Notes under the pieces: generated by a model
Databases searched by the model: none
What the model was told of the DNA's origin: nothing
What the model saw: only the letters and a program-made list of their open reading frames with translations
Assembly: GCA_008711295.1 (NCBI GenBank)
Contig: VUYV01000158.1
Location: 997,477-1,061,476 of the forward strand
Direction of reading: 5' to 3'
From: Anarhynchus alexandrinus
Taxonomy: Eukaryota; Chordata; Aves; Charadriiformes; Charadriidae
Length of the DNA stretch: 64,000 nucleotides
Program-made: the position numbers and the translations under genes
In this document: in pieces, positions 1-12,389 of the stretch
How positions within the stretch are numbered: position 1 is the stretch's first letter
Layout of the letters: the number at the start of each line of letters is the position of its first letter

Positions 1-576
1 TATTTTGGGCAGTCCAGAAACGTAATTTAAAACGGTGTCGGTGATTGCTGTGATTTGCAGCAGCCCAACAGGGAGTGTTTTACGGCGGAGCACTGAGCTC
101 TCTCCTTTCCGCTCCCGCCATGGCCTGAGCACAACCTCTCTCGCGCCGTCTCCGGGCCATGAAGGGAGAGGCGAAGGGCCATGTGTGCTCTCCATCTTCT
201 GCTCTTGAGCTGGAGGGATTCCCCAGAGGTGATCCGGATAGCAGCGGGGGGGTCATACTTCATTTCGTTATACCTCTGCTGGAAATTCCCTCGTCCACAC
301 TGTGAATCTGTCTCCTGCGTACAGGCAGCATGGAGCCTCTTGTGCTCTTACAACGTACTTTGGTCTAATGGTGGGCTAAATTCCTCAGCTGCAAAAGCAA
401 CTTCATGCTCATTTACGGTAGAGTTCACTCTAGATTAGCTACAGCCACAGTTGTAATCCCTGCGGAACTGCAAATACTAAACAGATGACGTTCATGCAGA
501 AAAATGGAGTGGGAAAGGTGCATAAAGCACAGAGTCCTCACAAGCACCACGTGAAAGGTCCACCATTTTTCTTTCA
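1..576. other. Non-coding stretch with a loose CpG cluster
   Basis: No gene is supported here. Roughly positions 20-300 carry more CpG dinucleotides than most of the window, including runs such as CTCTCGCGCCGTCTCCGGG near 140-158 and a G7 run near 245-251. That could be the edge of a small CpG island or merely a GC-richer patch. The ATG in CGCCATGGCCTGA near 120 is followed at once by a stop in frame. Short open frames on both strands show no recognisable domain. The sequence runs off the left edge, so an exon partly outside the window cannot be excluded. Confidence 0.4.
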
Positions 577-883
577 ATGTAAACGATTTTCAGTTGCTTT
601 ACGTGAATTGGGACTTCGGTTAGGTACCAGAAAGTGTTTTCCATGGCAAGGAAAGCTGGAGGTTTAATTAATTAAGTTACCTAGGTAGGACAGGGAAGAA
701 GATGCTGACATAATACAACATCCTAAGAGCATTTGAAAATGAGATAAGAAACGTTATCATCACACTCCTTTGTTTTACACATATTTGACCTGTTGCACTG
801 GCCATTGTTTGTACCTCTTTGCACTTTGTATTTCTATTAAAAAACCTGGAAACTGAACCCTGACCTTTCCTGTCTCAGTTTAC
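577..883. repeat. Local duplication, copy 1 (307 bp)
   Basis: This block recurs at 938-1244 at a constant offset of 361 bases. I see three substitutions (near 585, 604 and 622), all in the first 50 bases, and identity over the rest. An ATTAAA near 835 is followed by A's in both copies but there is no other sign of a transcript end. The block is not CR1 and I do not recognise it. It stops exactly at an undetermined base (884). That position, plus near identity, points to a duplicated contig edge or unmerged haplotypes rather than an old genomic duplication. Confidence 0.93.
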
Positions 884-884
884 N
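884..884. other. Undetermined base (N) at duplication boundary
   Basis: A single N lies directly after copy 1 of the 307-bp duplicated block and directly before a CR1 scrap. It may mark a collapsed or closed assembly gap rather than one unread base. Confidence 0.9.
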
Positions 885-934
885 AGTCCTTCCCCAGCTC
901 TCCTGTAGGCCCCCTTTAGGTACTGGAAGGCCGC
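885..934 (-). mobile_element. CR1 LINE scrap between duplicated blocks
   Basis: About 50 bases match the interior of an avian CR1 3' region in reverse orientation, including TCCTGTAGGCCCCCTTTAGG and TACTGGAAGGCCGC. Normal CR1 sequence should continue on both sides, but here it is cut off by an N on the left and by copy 2 of the duplicated block on the right. The likeliest reading is the visible remnant of a larger CR1 insertion lost in an assembly gap. A real small fragment is less likely because both ends are abrupt. Confidence 0.8.
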
Positions 935-937
935 AAT

Positions 938-1244
938 ATGTAAACAATTTTCAGTTGCTTTACATGAATTGGGACTTCGGTTATGTACCAGAAAGTGTTT
1001 TCCATGGCAAGGAAAGCTGGAGGTTTAATTAATTAAGTTACCTAGGTAGGACAGGGAAGAAGATGCTGACATAATACAACATCCTAAGAGCATTTGAAAA
1101 TGAGATAAGAAACGTTATCATCACACTCCTTTGTTTTACACATATTTGACCTGTTGCACTGGCCATTGTTTGTACCTCTTTGCACTTTGTATTTCTATTA
1201 AAAAACCTGGAAACTGAACCCTGACCTTTCCTGTCTCAGTTTAC
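938..1244. repeat. Local duplication, copy 2 (307 bp)
   Basis: Second copy of 577-883, in the same orientation. The shared sequence begins at ATGTAAAC and ends at CTCAGTTTAC; beyond 1244 it continues into unique sequence. All three differences lie near the start of the copy. Taken with the N and CR1 scrap between the copies, this suggests one true copy was assembled twice. Confidence 0.93.
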
Positions 1245-4200
1245 TGCTCTACATTACTTTTCTTCAAAGCTGCCTGCTTTATACTTGAAAATCATTGCGT
1301 TGCTCCTGCTGCATAATTGAATACTCCAGAAACTAAAAAGCGACCTCAGCCAGCTGAGCCCTTATTGCTTTGCCTGTGCAGAACTGGTGAAAATATTTCA
1401 TGAAAGTCAAAGCTGTGAATTTGACTGGGGCCCGGGTTTAATCTGAAGATTGAATTTATGCAGTAGCTGAGAAGAACCTGAATGATTTTGGAAGCAGAAG
1501 AGTTATCACGTTGAGTGAAAATGTAGGTGCAGTGACAGTGCATAGTAAAGGAAAATGACACATGTGGTCAGGTGTTTTGATTATTTGGGGATGACATACA
1601 TGTATTGGGGGAGATCACCTTGTGGTTGACTCCTTTTCTGCCTTCCAAAGATACTTCTCGCATTTTCGTTGTTCTATGGCCTTGATATCACGATATCTAG
1701 CTTTTCCTTTGCCAGTTTGAAAGCTTATAGAATCAGAGTGGCAACCACTGCTAAAGGGGAGGTATAATACATGGTTTGTTTTTAATATGGAAGTGGTCAG
1801 AATGACATTGTCACATGGGTAACCAGCGCTGTCATGTCTTTTCTAGTTCTGCCAAAAGCTTTCTGTGTCACCTCAAAGTGGTGAATTGACCACTTCCCTC
1901 TAACGTAATGCAAATGCCACCAGTTATGACCTGATAACACCTGGCCTGGCAGCGTTTTGCTAGACAAAGAAATTGGTGCTGTTTCATAGCCTTTGACTGA
2001 GTTCATTCAAAGTATCAGGTATAGTGTTTATACCTCTAGGACAGGACTCAAATATCAGATATTTTAGACTTTTAACTTAGTGATTTGGACTACCTTTGGA
2101 GTGTCCCTTGTCTACATTGTTACCCTAGGATTTAATCAGCTGATGTGTTCAGACACATCTAAGGGAAACAGACTGATGTGTGCTAAGATTTCAGAAAAAA
2201 AAAGACATAGAATATATAATAATGCAAATTTCACAATACTAAAATTCTAATATATTTTAAGCAGAAATAAGTTGTACTTCAATTTAACCAAGTGCATCAG
2301 CACTTTGAATATAGAGAACGAGTACTGTAAGCAAATAATTCATAGAGAAGAAAAAATGAGTCTAGGATGAAGTAGAACGGGGAAAGTCTCAGTTATGAAG
2401 TTTTTATGAGATTAGGCTAGTCTGTGTCATAAAACATGCCTCAAACTGATTATCTCCCTCTGACTCTGCTGCTGCTGCCTGGTGTGTATTCCCCGCTTCT
2501 CCGCAGGCTGCGGTGCTAATCAGAGGCTGAGGCAGACTCTCCACCTGCTTCTGAGACCATCTGAGTAACTGCCTTGTCACCTCACCCAGATCTTTGGGAT
2601 GAGGTGGAGTTTTGTCATGGGGCACGATGACTTGAGAGAAATCATTTACTGAAGTGAGGACTACTCTCCAAAAATGCAGCAGCAAAGTTTCTGTGCTACA
2701 AAGCTGACTAAAATGCTCCGCTATTTTCTTGTGGCAATACATAAAATGACTCATTTGTCTAATCGTCTTGTTTTTTTATGATTAAACTAGGCTGCAGTTT
2801 CCAGAATATTTAGGATTGGTCTGGTGTATACTTTGTGCTAAAACTGGATGTAATGTGTGTGCCAACAGAGCGATGCCAGAATTTGGAGGAGCTTGCATTA
2901 TTGGTGTTTTCCTGCTGGTTCTTTTAACGTCAGTTTAGTGTCGAGAAGCGGTAAGTTTGGTATTCAAAAGACCGCAAAAATAAATATTAATGAACACCAT
3001 TAAAATGATAGCAAACTAAATGATGTGGCAAAAATAATTGGCATCTGTATTGCCTGCTCAACTGATCAAAATACCACCGCAAACCAACAGAAGGACATGG
3101 GAGGCTTTTGAGAAGGTCAGGGTGCTTCCAGGCAAGGGTGACCGCTATCACCAGTCCGGATGTTCAGCTTGTGGCTTCAGCACTTGGGGACAGAGCTGCG
3201 TGTTGTCGCACAGCTGCTTTCCTTCCCTTTGAAGATGGGATGTATAAAGTAATTCCCATACGTGAGAGCTGACTGTCATTTTGAGCCTCAGCCCATTGCT
3301 TTTACACCTGTTTAGGAAGTGCAGAAATGTAGAGGATTACCTGCAGGTGGTGGAGGGGTCCCCAGGGGACCTGTGTCAGGTTTCATCACTGACAGAATAT
3401 GCAGGCTGGTTGCCTTCTAAATATGTCTGAGATGTCAAGATTTTCCTCCATGGTGCATTTATGTTTTGGTTTTTTTTTTAGGACAACAATGGAACTTCTG
3501 ATGGTGCTCAGCAGTTGAGCTTATCGTTCTTCTTCTGGTAAGACCATGTATGAACTCAGGAGCAGAGTTGCAGATGGGATACCCAACACGACATGCATAC
3601 ATGTAAATCTACTGAAAGGATGCGTGAAGTAAACTAATCATGCATCAGTAAACTATGACTATGAATCAGTAAACTGTAGCTGTATATGTAAAGCTCATAC
3701 ACATATACAGCTCAAAGTTAGAGCTCGTGAGGAGAAATGTCGAACAAAATGCTTCATTAATGTAATTTCCAAGTTTTTAAAAATGAAGTGCTTGTGGAGG
3801 TCTGCTAGACAAATAGAGTTCCAGCGAATTCTGCTTTATCTTGTCTGCAGACTTGTTGTCTTCTGTATGTTTGATGGCCTCCAGGTTTTCTACGTCCAAG
3901 CTGGAGCTCCCTGTCTTTGCGTGTGGTGGGCCATGGCCAAATTAACATCTTCTCTGATTAACTTTTATGAAGAATGGAACTGCAGCAACAGAAAACAGAG
4001 GCAGGAAGGTACAAGGCACATCATGTTTTTCAATCTTGCCAGTTATATCATATTATGGTGAAAATTTTTCACCCATCATGAGGTTTAGTCTGATATCCAT
4101 GTTTGTGGTATCCTTTGTCATGGGCTGTTGAAAGGTGCTTTGGAGGGGAGAAGTGGTTGCTCTCTTTTTTTTGCATAGTCTGAATATGCACTTGAGTCCA

Positions 4201-6404
4201 CAAAAATAATTGCCAATCCTTTTAATAAAAATGTGCTCTGCATGGAGATGACCCAATGTTTGAAATCCAAGGTTGGTGCTTTGGGCCTGGCTTGGATGCT
4301 TAACTGTGATGAACCCCACTGGTTGCTTCTGAATCTTCGTGTTTTGAGTCAAAATCACATCTTCCTTTCTCCCATAAGCTACCTGCCTTCTCTGTTAACG
4401 TTCACAGGAGTGTATATTTTCTATTTGAGACCCCCAGAGTTTTCCATCAAACAGTTTGGCAACAGAATGCTAACTGAAAACTAATGACTGGGAGACCCTT
4501 TATGGATTATCTTACTCTGTAGTCTAATAAGGAGAAAAATGAAAACAAAAGGCAGGGCGATTCAGTGTTATTTTTTTGACATCTGTGGCTTAGGTATTAT
4601 TTATCAGAATATTTTGCAGTGCAATACAGTATTGTATTATTGCATATCTGTTCAAAAAAGGGAATTGTAATGTGAGACATTGAAAATACTCAGCAAAATG
4701 GGTTGAGAGCACTGGAGAGAGATGTAAGTTTTAATTTTTTAAAGGATGAGTACCTTTTTCATTTATCAGATTTGGATTAATTAGTTTTCTTTTCTCAAAT
4801 ATCGCAATAAAAATACTAAATTAAACATGGAGCAATATGAAGTTCAAAGAAAGGTAGTGACTTTTCATCTTAATAATGTCTTCAGTTAAAAGTTTAATTA
4901 AATTATGACTTGGAGCTTTCTTACAAGGTTACCACTGTGAATGTGCAGAATCCAGTAATGTCCACTAATGCACACACAGAAATGAGTAGTGCATATATTT
5001 TTGCAGGCTGAGAACCCTCCTGTAAGCCCTTGTTTCGGGAAGAAAACTATAACCAAACTGAATCTGATATTTTCAAATGCATTTTACAAACACAGAACTA
5101 ATGTAAAACTCTTCATTTAACTTTGGCAGAGATTTATGGCTAATTTATATGTGGCTACATGATTTTCAGTTCCAGCAGGCCGATTTAAAACAGAGGTTCA
5201 GTTTTAATCACATACTCCCTCCTCGATCTCGTGAAAAGAAACTCTTCACTTAGTTTGAGTTGTGATTAGCATCTATTGTGCAGTTAGCTGAGTTATAAAT
5301 TAGAACATACGAAAGTTGCAGGGGAATAGTATCTGAAGTGCAGTGATCTAAGTGTTAAATAATTGCTAGTTTTATGGATCGTTGCTTCTTGAACACCAAC
5401 TTAAAATAGAAAGCAATTAAAATATGTTACAGAAAAGCAACTCATGGCATTAGCACCCATGCTAATATTTACTCTCCAGGTTACTCTTCCTTTTTGTTCC
5501 ACCTTTTCTTCTTGAGAGGCCCCCAAACACCAGCATTTAACTGTCTCTTTAATAAAATAACACATGAAATCATGAGAGATTTTCAGTGCTCCACTTTTCC
5601 CTGCCTGTTCAGAGCAACCTCCTTGCCTAATCTTACTTAATCTCTACCCAAGAATTAAGATCCCATGTCTCAGTCACATGAGGAATCATTTTGTGGCCGA
5701 GGAGTACCAAGCATCACCCTTTAGAATTTTAGTGCCAATATCTTGGCTGGTCCAAATTCATGTAGCTACAGTGATACCATATTTTGTATTCTGGATGAAG
5801 TTCAAAACTGCTTTTCCTCATCTGCGCGTCATGTACTCATGTTAATATTTTTCCAGCCTGCCAGTTTTTATGGCACTGATCTTTTTAGTTGCTATGCATC
5901 ATTTGATTTAATTCCATTGCAGACAATGATTTATAACTGCTTTATTATAAAGAAAAACAGTCAGAAAAGAAGAAGATAGATGCGTGACTGTGAGCAGTGA
6001 CATTAAACTGAGCTAACATCTGATGTACTTTTCAGGAAAACCTTTTAACAGATGAAGTGCTTAGACTGTTACCCAAAATTAAGCTGCATATGAGGTAAGA
6101 GGTGGCACCCCTACTGCTTGGTTTAGTTTCAGCCAGTTGATTTAACTATGCAGTGGGGAACAGTACATCAGTGCAGTAAGGATGTTTAGGAAAGGTCACT
6201 CCACCTCTTATTTTGGTGCTTTGGTGCATGGTGTATTTCAATGAGAATGTACCTATAAGCCCATAAATATCTATATACTGAAGATAAGCCTTGCAGACCT
6301 TGTTAATTCTGTTACTATTGTCAAAGCCAAGCTTATCATAAAAGAATCAAGAAAAAATTGATTTCTTTTAAAATTCAGTACAATTTTGCTCAGTTTTTTT
6401 GCAT
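1245..6404. other. AT-rich non-coding stretch
   Basis: I find no gene, recognised repeat or RNA here. The open frames are short, overlap on both strands and show no conserved motif. Small features are a (CTG)4 run near 2466-2478, an A10 run near 2195, a T-rich tract near 3471-3479 and a perfect inverted repeat at 3678-3712 (listed separately). The stretch reads as intron or intergenic sequence. Confidence 0.6.
3678..3712. repeat. Perfect 12-bp inverted repeat, 11-nt loop
   Basis: AGCTGTATATGT at 3678-3689 is the exact reverse complement of ACATATACAGCT at 3701-3712, leaving an 11-base loop at 3690-3700. Pairing fails one base further out and one base further in, so the stem is exactly 12 bp. 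That is too short for a microRNA precursor. It could form a cruciform or be a chance AT-rich palindrome. The nearby motif ATCAGTAAACT also occurs twice (near 3645 and 3665). Confidence 0.9.
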
Positions 6405-6500
6405 CCTTATTCTTCCCATCCAAGCATCTCAAAGCACTTGCATTGAACGAGATAGTCAGTATCATTCCCGCAAGGGCAGTACTCTCTATGTGGTTTAGGA
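6405..6500. repeat. Possible ancient interspersed repeat
   Basis: The phrase CATCTCAAAGCACTTGCATT, followed by GTCAGTATCATTCCC, resembles an old vertebrate repeat. That repeat typically reads CTCAAAGCACTTTACA and then a short spacer with TATTATCCCCATTTTACAG. The rest of the expected sequence is not clear, so the match is short and made from memory. A profile search against a repeat library would decide it. Confidence 0.35.
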
Positions 6501-9500
6501 ATGAATGCGTTCATCTGTGTTATTTTCTAATGATGCCATGTTACCTTAATTGCCCCCTTCTTAAGCAACCCATTTATATTTTTTTCCATATACCATTCAC
6601 TACTTCTGTGTGTTCTTATATGCTTTGAACTTTTCTGATTTTACTTTGTCAATTTTCTCTAATCTCCTTTAAAAATACGGGGGAGGTGATCCTCACCTCA
6701 AGACCTACTTCAGATTACTAAACCTTTCAAGAGTGACCTTTGCAAAAATTTGACATTTCTTTGTTATCTCAGGTTTGTACCATAACCTGATCTCATAAGG
6801 ATTATCCATTGCTTTAAGCCAAGGTTGTGCCTGAGTAGTGAGAAAATCAGAACCTTGTGCTTCCTATTTCTTTGTCCTCTTGAATGACATTTCCCATTTA
6901 ACATGCTGCATCTCAGGCAGCATTCTAGAATAGATGACCGTTTCTTTTGCTGTCAAAACACAGTTTATGTGACCATATTTTTAAATGTTGGTGTATATAG
7001 ATTTCAAGGACTTCTGTTGTCTCGTACACAAGATTCAGGTGCTGTAATTTTAATTCAGCTAAATTGCAGTTGCATAGTTATCATATAAATATACATATAT
7101 GAACAAGTGAAATAATTATTCATATTTAAATAGGTATTTATATTTATTTTAAAGCCAGTTGTAGCGTTCTGTTGCTTAAGTTTTACTCTGTCATGCAGGA
7201 GCTTTACTGGTTCTATTACAGATGACTCCTCATGCTTCATGTTGAGAGGGAAAAAGCTCCAATTTCTTGAAGTTTCCAAATCAATTCTGTAAAGAAGTTT
7301 TAAAAATGTAGGTAACGACAGATAATGATCAGAAAATGTTAACTGCCTGTCACAGGAATTGTTTATGAAAACAAGAGAGCTGTGTCTACGAAGCAGTTGG
7401 TAGCATCATGCATATGAAATTTTATTTCCATTGATTAGACAATGATGTCTTTTACTGTTCAAGGACAGGAGACAGAAAATATCAACTTTTCATAACACAA
7501 TTTTTTAACTTTTTCATTTTAGCAGAAGCAGCAGAGAGGCAGCGGGATGCAAAACAGACAAAGTAAAGAATAAATGTATGCGATTATAGATTTCAGTTAA
7601 AGCAATCAGAGCTTTGCCTAAGATGTCTCTACATTTGTCAGATCCAAGACAAACGCTGTAAACTCTGATAAATAATTTGGAGCTGCAGTTTGCAAGGCTC
7701 ACTCAGACTAAGGTTATCTCAGCAGTAAATTATTTCTCATCCATCACTCCCTCCATCTTGGTTTATTGCAAGACAGATTTGATAAGATAAGATCGCTTGC
7801 ACAAAGGATAGCTTTCCTCCATTTCAGACTGCGCATCATAGTCTGTTATATGTACTCCTTAAACTGAAAAGCAATTTTCTCTGTAGTAAATCGGTCCATA
7901 TGGAACCAACCTTTGGAAAATAACTTAGATTTCAAACTCAGTCAATGGCAAGCTAGGCAGCACGTTATCCTGGTAAGTCTTGCCTAATAATAAAAATCTG
8001 AGTGACAGAAAAAAATTTATTATTCTTATTTTAAAGGTGACTTTCAAGGGATAAAAATCTATGTTTATTCATCATGTGTAGGTCTTTAAAGAAAAGGCAG
8101 TCCTGGAAGTCTGCAACATACCCGTGCCTGTCTCAGCTAAAGACACAGGGAAGAAAGCAGCTCTTCCTCCTTGCTGGCAGGTGGAAGTGCTGGAGTAAAT
8201 GGGACACTGACAAAGGTACAAAAGCCACAACTCACTCAGGCTGCTGAGTGAAACAAGCCAATGATGAGCCAACACCGAGGAACCTTCTGGCTAATTTGGA
8301 GTGCTGAAATGGCAGAGGATACTCTAAAAAACTTAGTAGGAAGCTCAGAAGGAAACTGCAGCCAAGTGATGTTGATCTGCGCACAAAGGAAGTATGGAAA
8401 CACCAACAGATTAATGTGTTTTGAATGGTCATTACTATTCTTTTGAGGAGTTCCATGGCTCAGGACCGTCTCTGCCATCTCCAATTCACAAAGATTTTAG
8501 GTTTCAGCCAACCTATGTTCAGTTTTCACAGCTTTTAGTATTTTAGGCCAAATATGCCAGAAATTCCAATCTAATTCTGTGTTGTCTAATGCAGTACATG
8601 GGTGAGGTGGCACGGCTGTGTGTGAATTTAATCTGTTGCTGTCTGTCGTGCACTACTCCCTGAAGAAATAGTGCATGTCCCCATGTGCAGCTAATGCTTT
8701 TACCATCATTATCTTTATTCAATATACATATTTAACATTACTTTTATAATGAGAGAGGAAATAAAACAAGTAATAAGTTCTTACGTATTTCTTTGAATCC
8801 CATGTACCCAAGAATGAATTCATACTAGCTGGCTTTTAAAGAGACAGAGCCTTTGCAGCCGATAAATACATGGGGCTAAAGCCATGTTTAATAAGTCCTT
8901 ATCACTGCAAAAAACCAAATAGAAATGTTAGTTTCTTATTCAGGTCCATCCCTCCCTCTGCTGCTCTGAAAAGCAAAAGCATTCTTTTTTTCGTTGTCAG
9001 ATGATGGAGTGAGAATACGATTTCTTTAATGAGGAATATATCAATGAATGAAGAAGAAAACCACCTAATGTCCTTTTACCACTGATATCAGGAAGGATTA
9101 ATTTTAAGAATAATAAAAAGGTCACATTTATGACATTTCAAGCTACCACCAGCACAGAAAATATTCTTTTCAGATAATCATAACATAAATCAATGCTAAG
9201 GTCTAATAAGTATCTTCTTGAGCCACTTCCCTTTAGTAGATTCCATGAAAATAATGCACATATAATGTGTTGTTAAAATGAAGTTGGACACAACTTCATT
9301 GAATTTTACATAAGCAGAGGAGTCTTGTTAAAGTTCAGCTGCTTTTTTAGTTCTCTTTCCATTTTGCTTTAATGAACCATGTTAGCACCCTGAAAAAGAA
9401 TGCTATATAACATTAAAACCAAAAACATTTAAATTGTAGGGCTTTTGTTTTGCTGATACATGTGTAAAGATGAAAACTTGTTAGTTTTGATTAAATCGTT

Positions 9501-10213
9501 CTGCCTTATGGTTGACATTTCACCAACAAAGCTGCTAAGAACTGCTCATTTAAATTGAAAGTGTTAGTTTCTGTATTTCAGAACTTAAGATAGTGGGTTT
9601 AAATGAGGAAAGCAGAATACAATGGAGAATATCTGTCATTAATTATCAAGTGACATAAATACCAGCCTACATTTCCAGCATTTCATCTGCCGTTTCCCAC
9701 AACTCTCTATTTCTCATTAAAAACCTCAAGTGTTAAATCTGGGGTTTGTGAAATGACTTTCCATGGTGCATCTTGTCACATCACACGTGAGCAAAACTGT
9801 CTATTTAAATTTCCTCCTTCAATTCTTGGGGTTTTAGAAAGACTCAGATTCCATTTAAAGTACTTTTCATTCCTGTGTGCATCGTTCCATCAAGATCCAT
9901 CAGCCCAGATGCACTGATCCATTGAAAGATGCAGGTTATTTAGTTTTTTTTATTTGTTATTCCAAAAGTGAGCACTGCACAATATCTGGGAGATTTTTAA
10001 CATTTTCTTCAAGCACCGAGATAACCAAAGCATTTTTACTCTCATTTTTCTGAGTTGTAATACCGCAGCAGATTGCCCTTCAGGCTATGACTTTGCTCCT
10101 AAGTACTGTGGTACTCCAATAGCAGCATTTACATTAGGTGAGAGTGGGTTCCATCGAGTCTGCAGAGTAATTCTTTATCACATTTTTCAGCTTTCTTAAT
10201 TTTGATTCATGTT
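6501..10213. other. AT-rich non-coding stretch
   Basis: No gene or recognisable repeat is visible. The AT-rich run at 7080-7150 is low complexity. The stretch around 9480-9790 is complex rather than repetitive and holds several TAAT-type homeodomain core motifs, so it could be a conserved non-coding element, but conservation cannot be seen from one sequence. Confidence 0.55.
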
Positions 10214-10780
10214 ATTTTCTGCTGATTTTAAGGCCAGAATTGACTATTAAGGCTAGTCTTATCCTCTTGTTATCATAGGTCATTCAACTTCATCCGATTA
10301 CCCTGTTATGAGGGTATGTTATGCTTTAAAAGCAGAATATTGTTCTAAGGGTATCCAGGGATGGAGAATGCTCAGATTCTTTTCATAGCTTTTTCCAGTA
10401 ATTAACCTCTTTCCCCATAATTAAGCAGTGATCCCTAATTTTTAATTTAAATTAGTTTTGCTTAGGATTCAGCTCTTGATCCTTATAATCCTTCTTCTGC
10501 AGGATTACACAGCCTCTCCTATCTGCTGTTTTCTTTCCAGGGCAGTATTTATGCACTGTAATCAGATCTTTTGTAAATGTGCTTTTTCAAATGAGCTATT
10601 AAGATCTGTCTTGTCTGCTCTCTCACAGTAAAGGATTTTCTCCAACTCTCAAACAGTTCTTGTAGTCCCTCTATTTTCCCAATGCCTTTAGAGAACATTG
10701 AACCCAGAAACAGACACATCATTCCAGCACTGATGTCTATCAGTGTTGTTATCTTAAAGAAGGAAATCAGACCTATTTGA
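10214..10780 (-). mobile_element. Ancient CR1-family LINE 3' end, badly eroded
   Basis: Several blocks occur in the order expected for the reverse complement of an old CR1-type 3' region known from turtles and other sauropsids. They are TTTTAAGGCCAGAATTGAC (10228-), a block ending in TCATAGGTCATTCAACTTCA, ATCCAGGGATGGAGAATGCT, TCTCTCACAGTAAAGGATTT followed by TCTCCAACTCTC, and a later ATTCCAGCACTGATG. Equivalent consensus phrases are 'aaggccagaagggacc', 'catccaggaatggagaat', 'tctcactgtaaggcattttctcca' and 'gtattccagtatc'. Spacing agrees over roughly 560 bases. No reading frame survives and divergence is high, so the insertion is much older than the other CR1s in the window. The consensus is recalled, not searched, and the right boundary is uncertain by tens of bases. 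Confidence 0.72.
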
Positions 10781-12389
10781 CATAACGATTTTGCCACATT
10801 GACGAGTGTTAACTACCTTTTCCAACTGGTAAATGCTACTTGATTTTCTATTGAACCTGTAACGACTTCAGCTCATACCTGGAGAAATAGTCTCCCTGTC
10901 TCCAGCATAAACAGGAACTCCAGCAAACCTTTATGCTAAACCAAATAACCAGTATTTTTTTTCCCCTCCAACATGCTTAGGAGTGCCAAATGTTTAATGA
11001 TCTACAGATTCCAAGTTTCCCTTTAAAAGTGATTAGCTTCCTTCTTCCCCTCTAATTTCTTAAAATCAGATGTGTCAAAATCTCATTCTTAGGGCGGGAG
11101 GAGGGATCACTGTATGTGACAGATGATCTAAATCATGTGCAAACTCGGCAGATAATCTGCAAGTTTAGAAAGCAGAGATAGGGGCAGAAATAGCAATGGG
11201 CTATCAGCCCTCTCTGGTCCCAGGACTGGAAGGAGAAAAGGCTTCTATCCGTGCCATGATGTATTCTTTCATCCCAAGCTAGTTTCAAAATTCACTCCCA
11301 AACTCTACAAGCCACCTGCAGGTATTCTGACTAACACCGAATAATATTTGATGAGAATCGCATTGATTTCTGCAGAACCACGCATGCAGCATGGTATTGC
11401 TCAACGTGACTGAAAGTAAGAAAAATTTGGCCCTAAAGAAAATGACTCATGCTAGTCTCCCTTTGCAGTTATTTTAATAATGAAGTAATTAGAACTGAGC
11501 CTGACTATTTCTCTTGTTTCTTTCTTCCCAGCCCACCAACAGCTCTGTGTTATGCCAACCCACTGGCACCACGTCCAGGTAGCTGATGGCTATCTTGTTA
11601 ACAAGAGGATTTATGATTCTTTTTCCCCAAGTAGTTTGTACTCCACACAATCCTTTTATACAATCGTCAAATTGAAAGGGCTTAAGTACAGTTTTACTAT
11701 TTATATGTTAGACAAAATAATCTTTATAACATTTATTGAAAGATGAAAAATGCAGAAAGCTTATAAATACTTCCTTGTATTGAACAAAACCCCTGCAGGA
11801 TATGAACTTCATTGATCTGAGTGCTATATCTGTCTTATAGCCTGGGACGTGCAGAGTCCTGTGCGCTTCTCAGCCGCCCCTTTGACAGAAAGGAATCAGT
11901 CTTGGAGAACAGTTTTGAGAAAGGCTCCGGCTTGGGCTTGTCAATGTGCAGGATCACAACGTGTTCTTTGAAGGAGGGTAGCTAGGAAACACCCGAGGTT
12001 TGTAGAGATTCCTGTTGAAATAACTCCTATTTTGGGACAATTTTTATCTAGGAAAAATAATTATTATTTTTCTAGTACATTTTGTAGAAAACAACTTGAT
12101 TGCCTTCCTACCTCTGCCATCCTGTAGTCAGGATTTCATGACTGCTGAGCCCTTGACATCGGTGGGAGCTGAAGATAAGGTGTAGTTGTGAAATGCTGTT
12201 TTTCTGAACTAGAAGTGTCTTTAGCCTGAATACCGGTGACATTTTGATGGCAAAAAAAAAAGCAGAAATGTGGATGGAGACTGATGCATTTTCCCTTTGG
12301 TAAACGGAATCACAAGAATTCATGATGATAAACCAAGCTAATTTTGTGATATTTTTTCCTGTTGAACAATCCCCTTTTCCTTCTCTCAC
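10781..12389. other. Non-coding stretch between two fossil CR1 tails
   Basis: No gene or repeat is recognised. A GGGCGGGAGGAGGG patch near 11093 and a GC-richer piece at 11840-11960 are the only departures from AT-rich background. Part of the left end may belong to the fossil CR1 at 10214, since its interior boundary cannot be fixed by eye. Confidence 0.5.
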
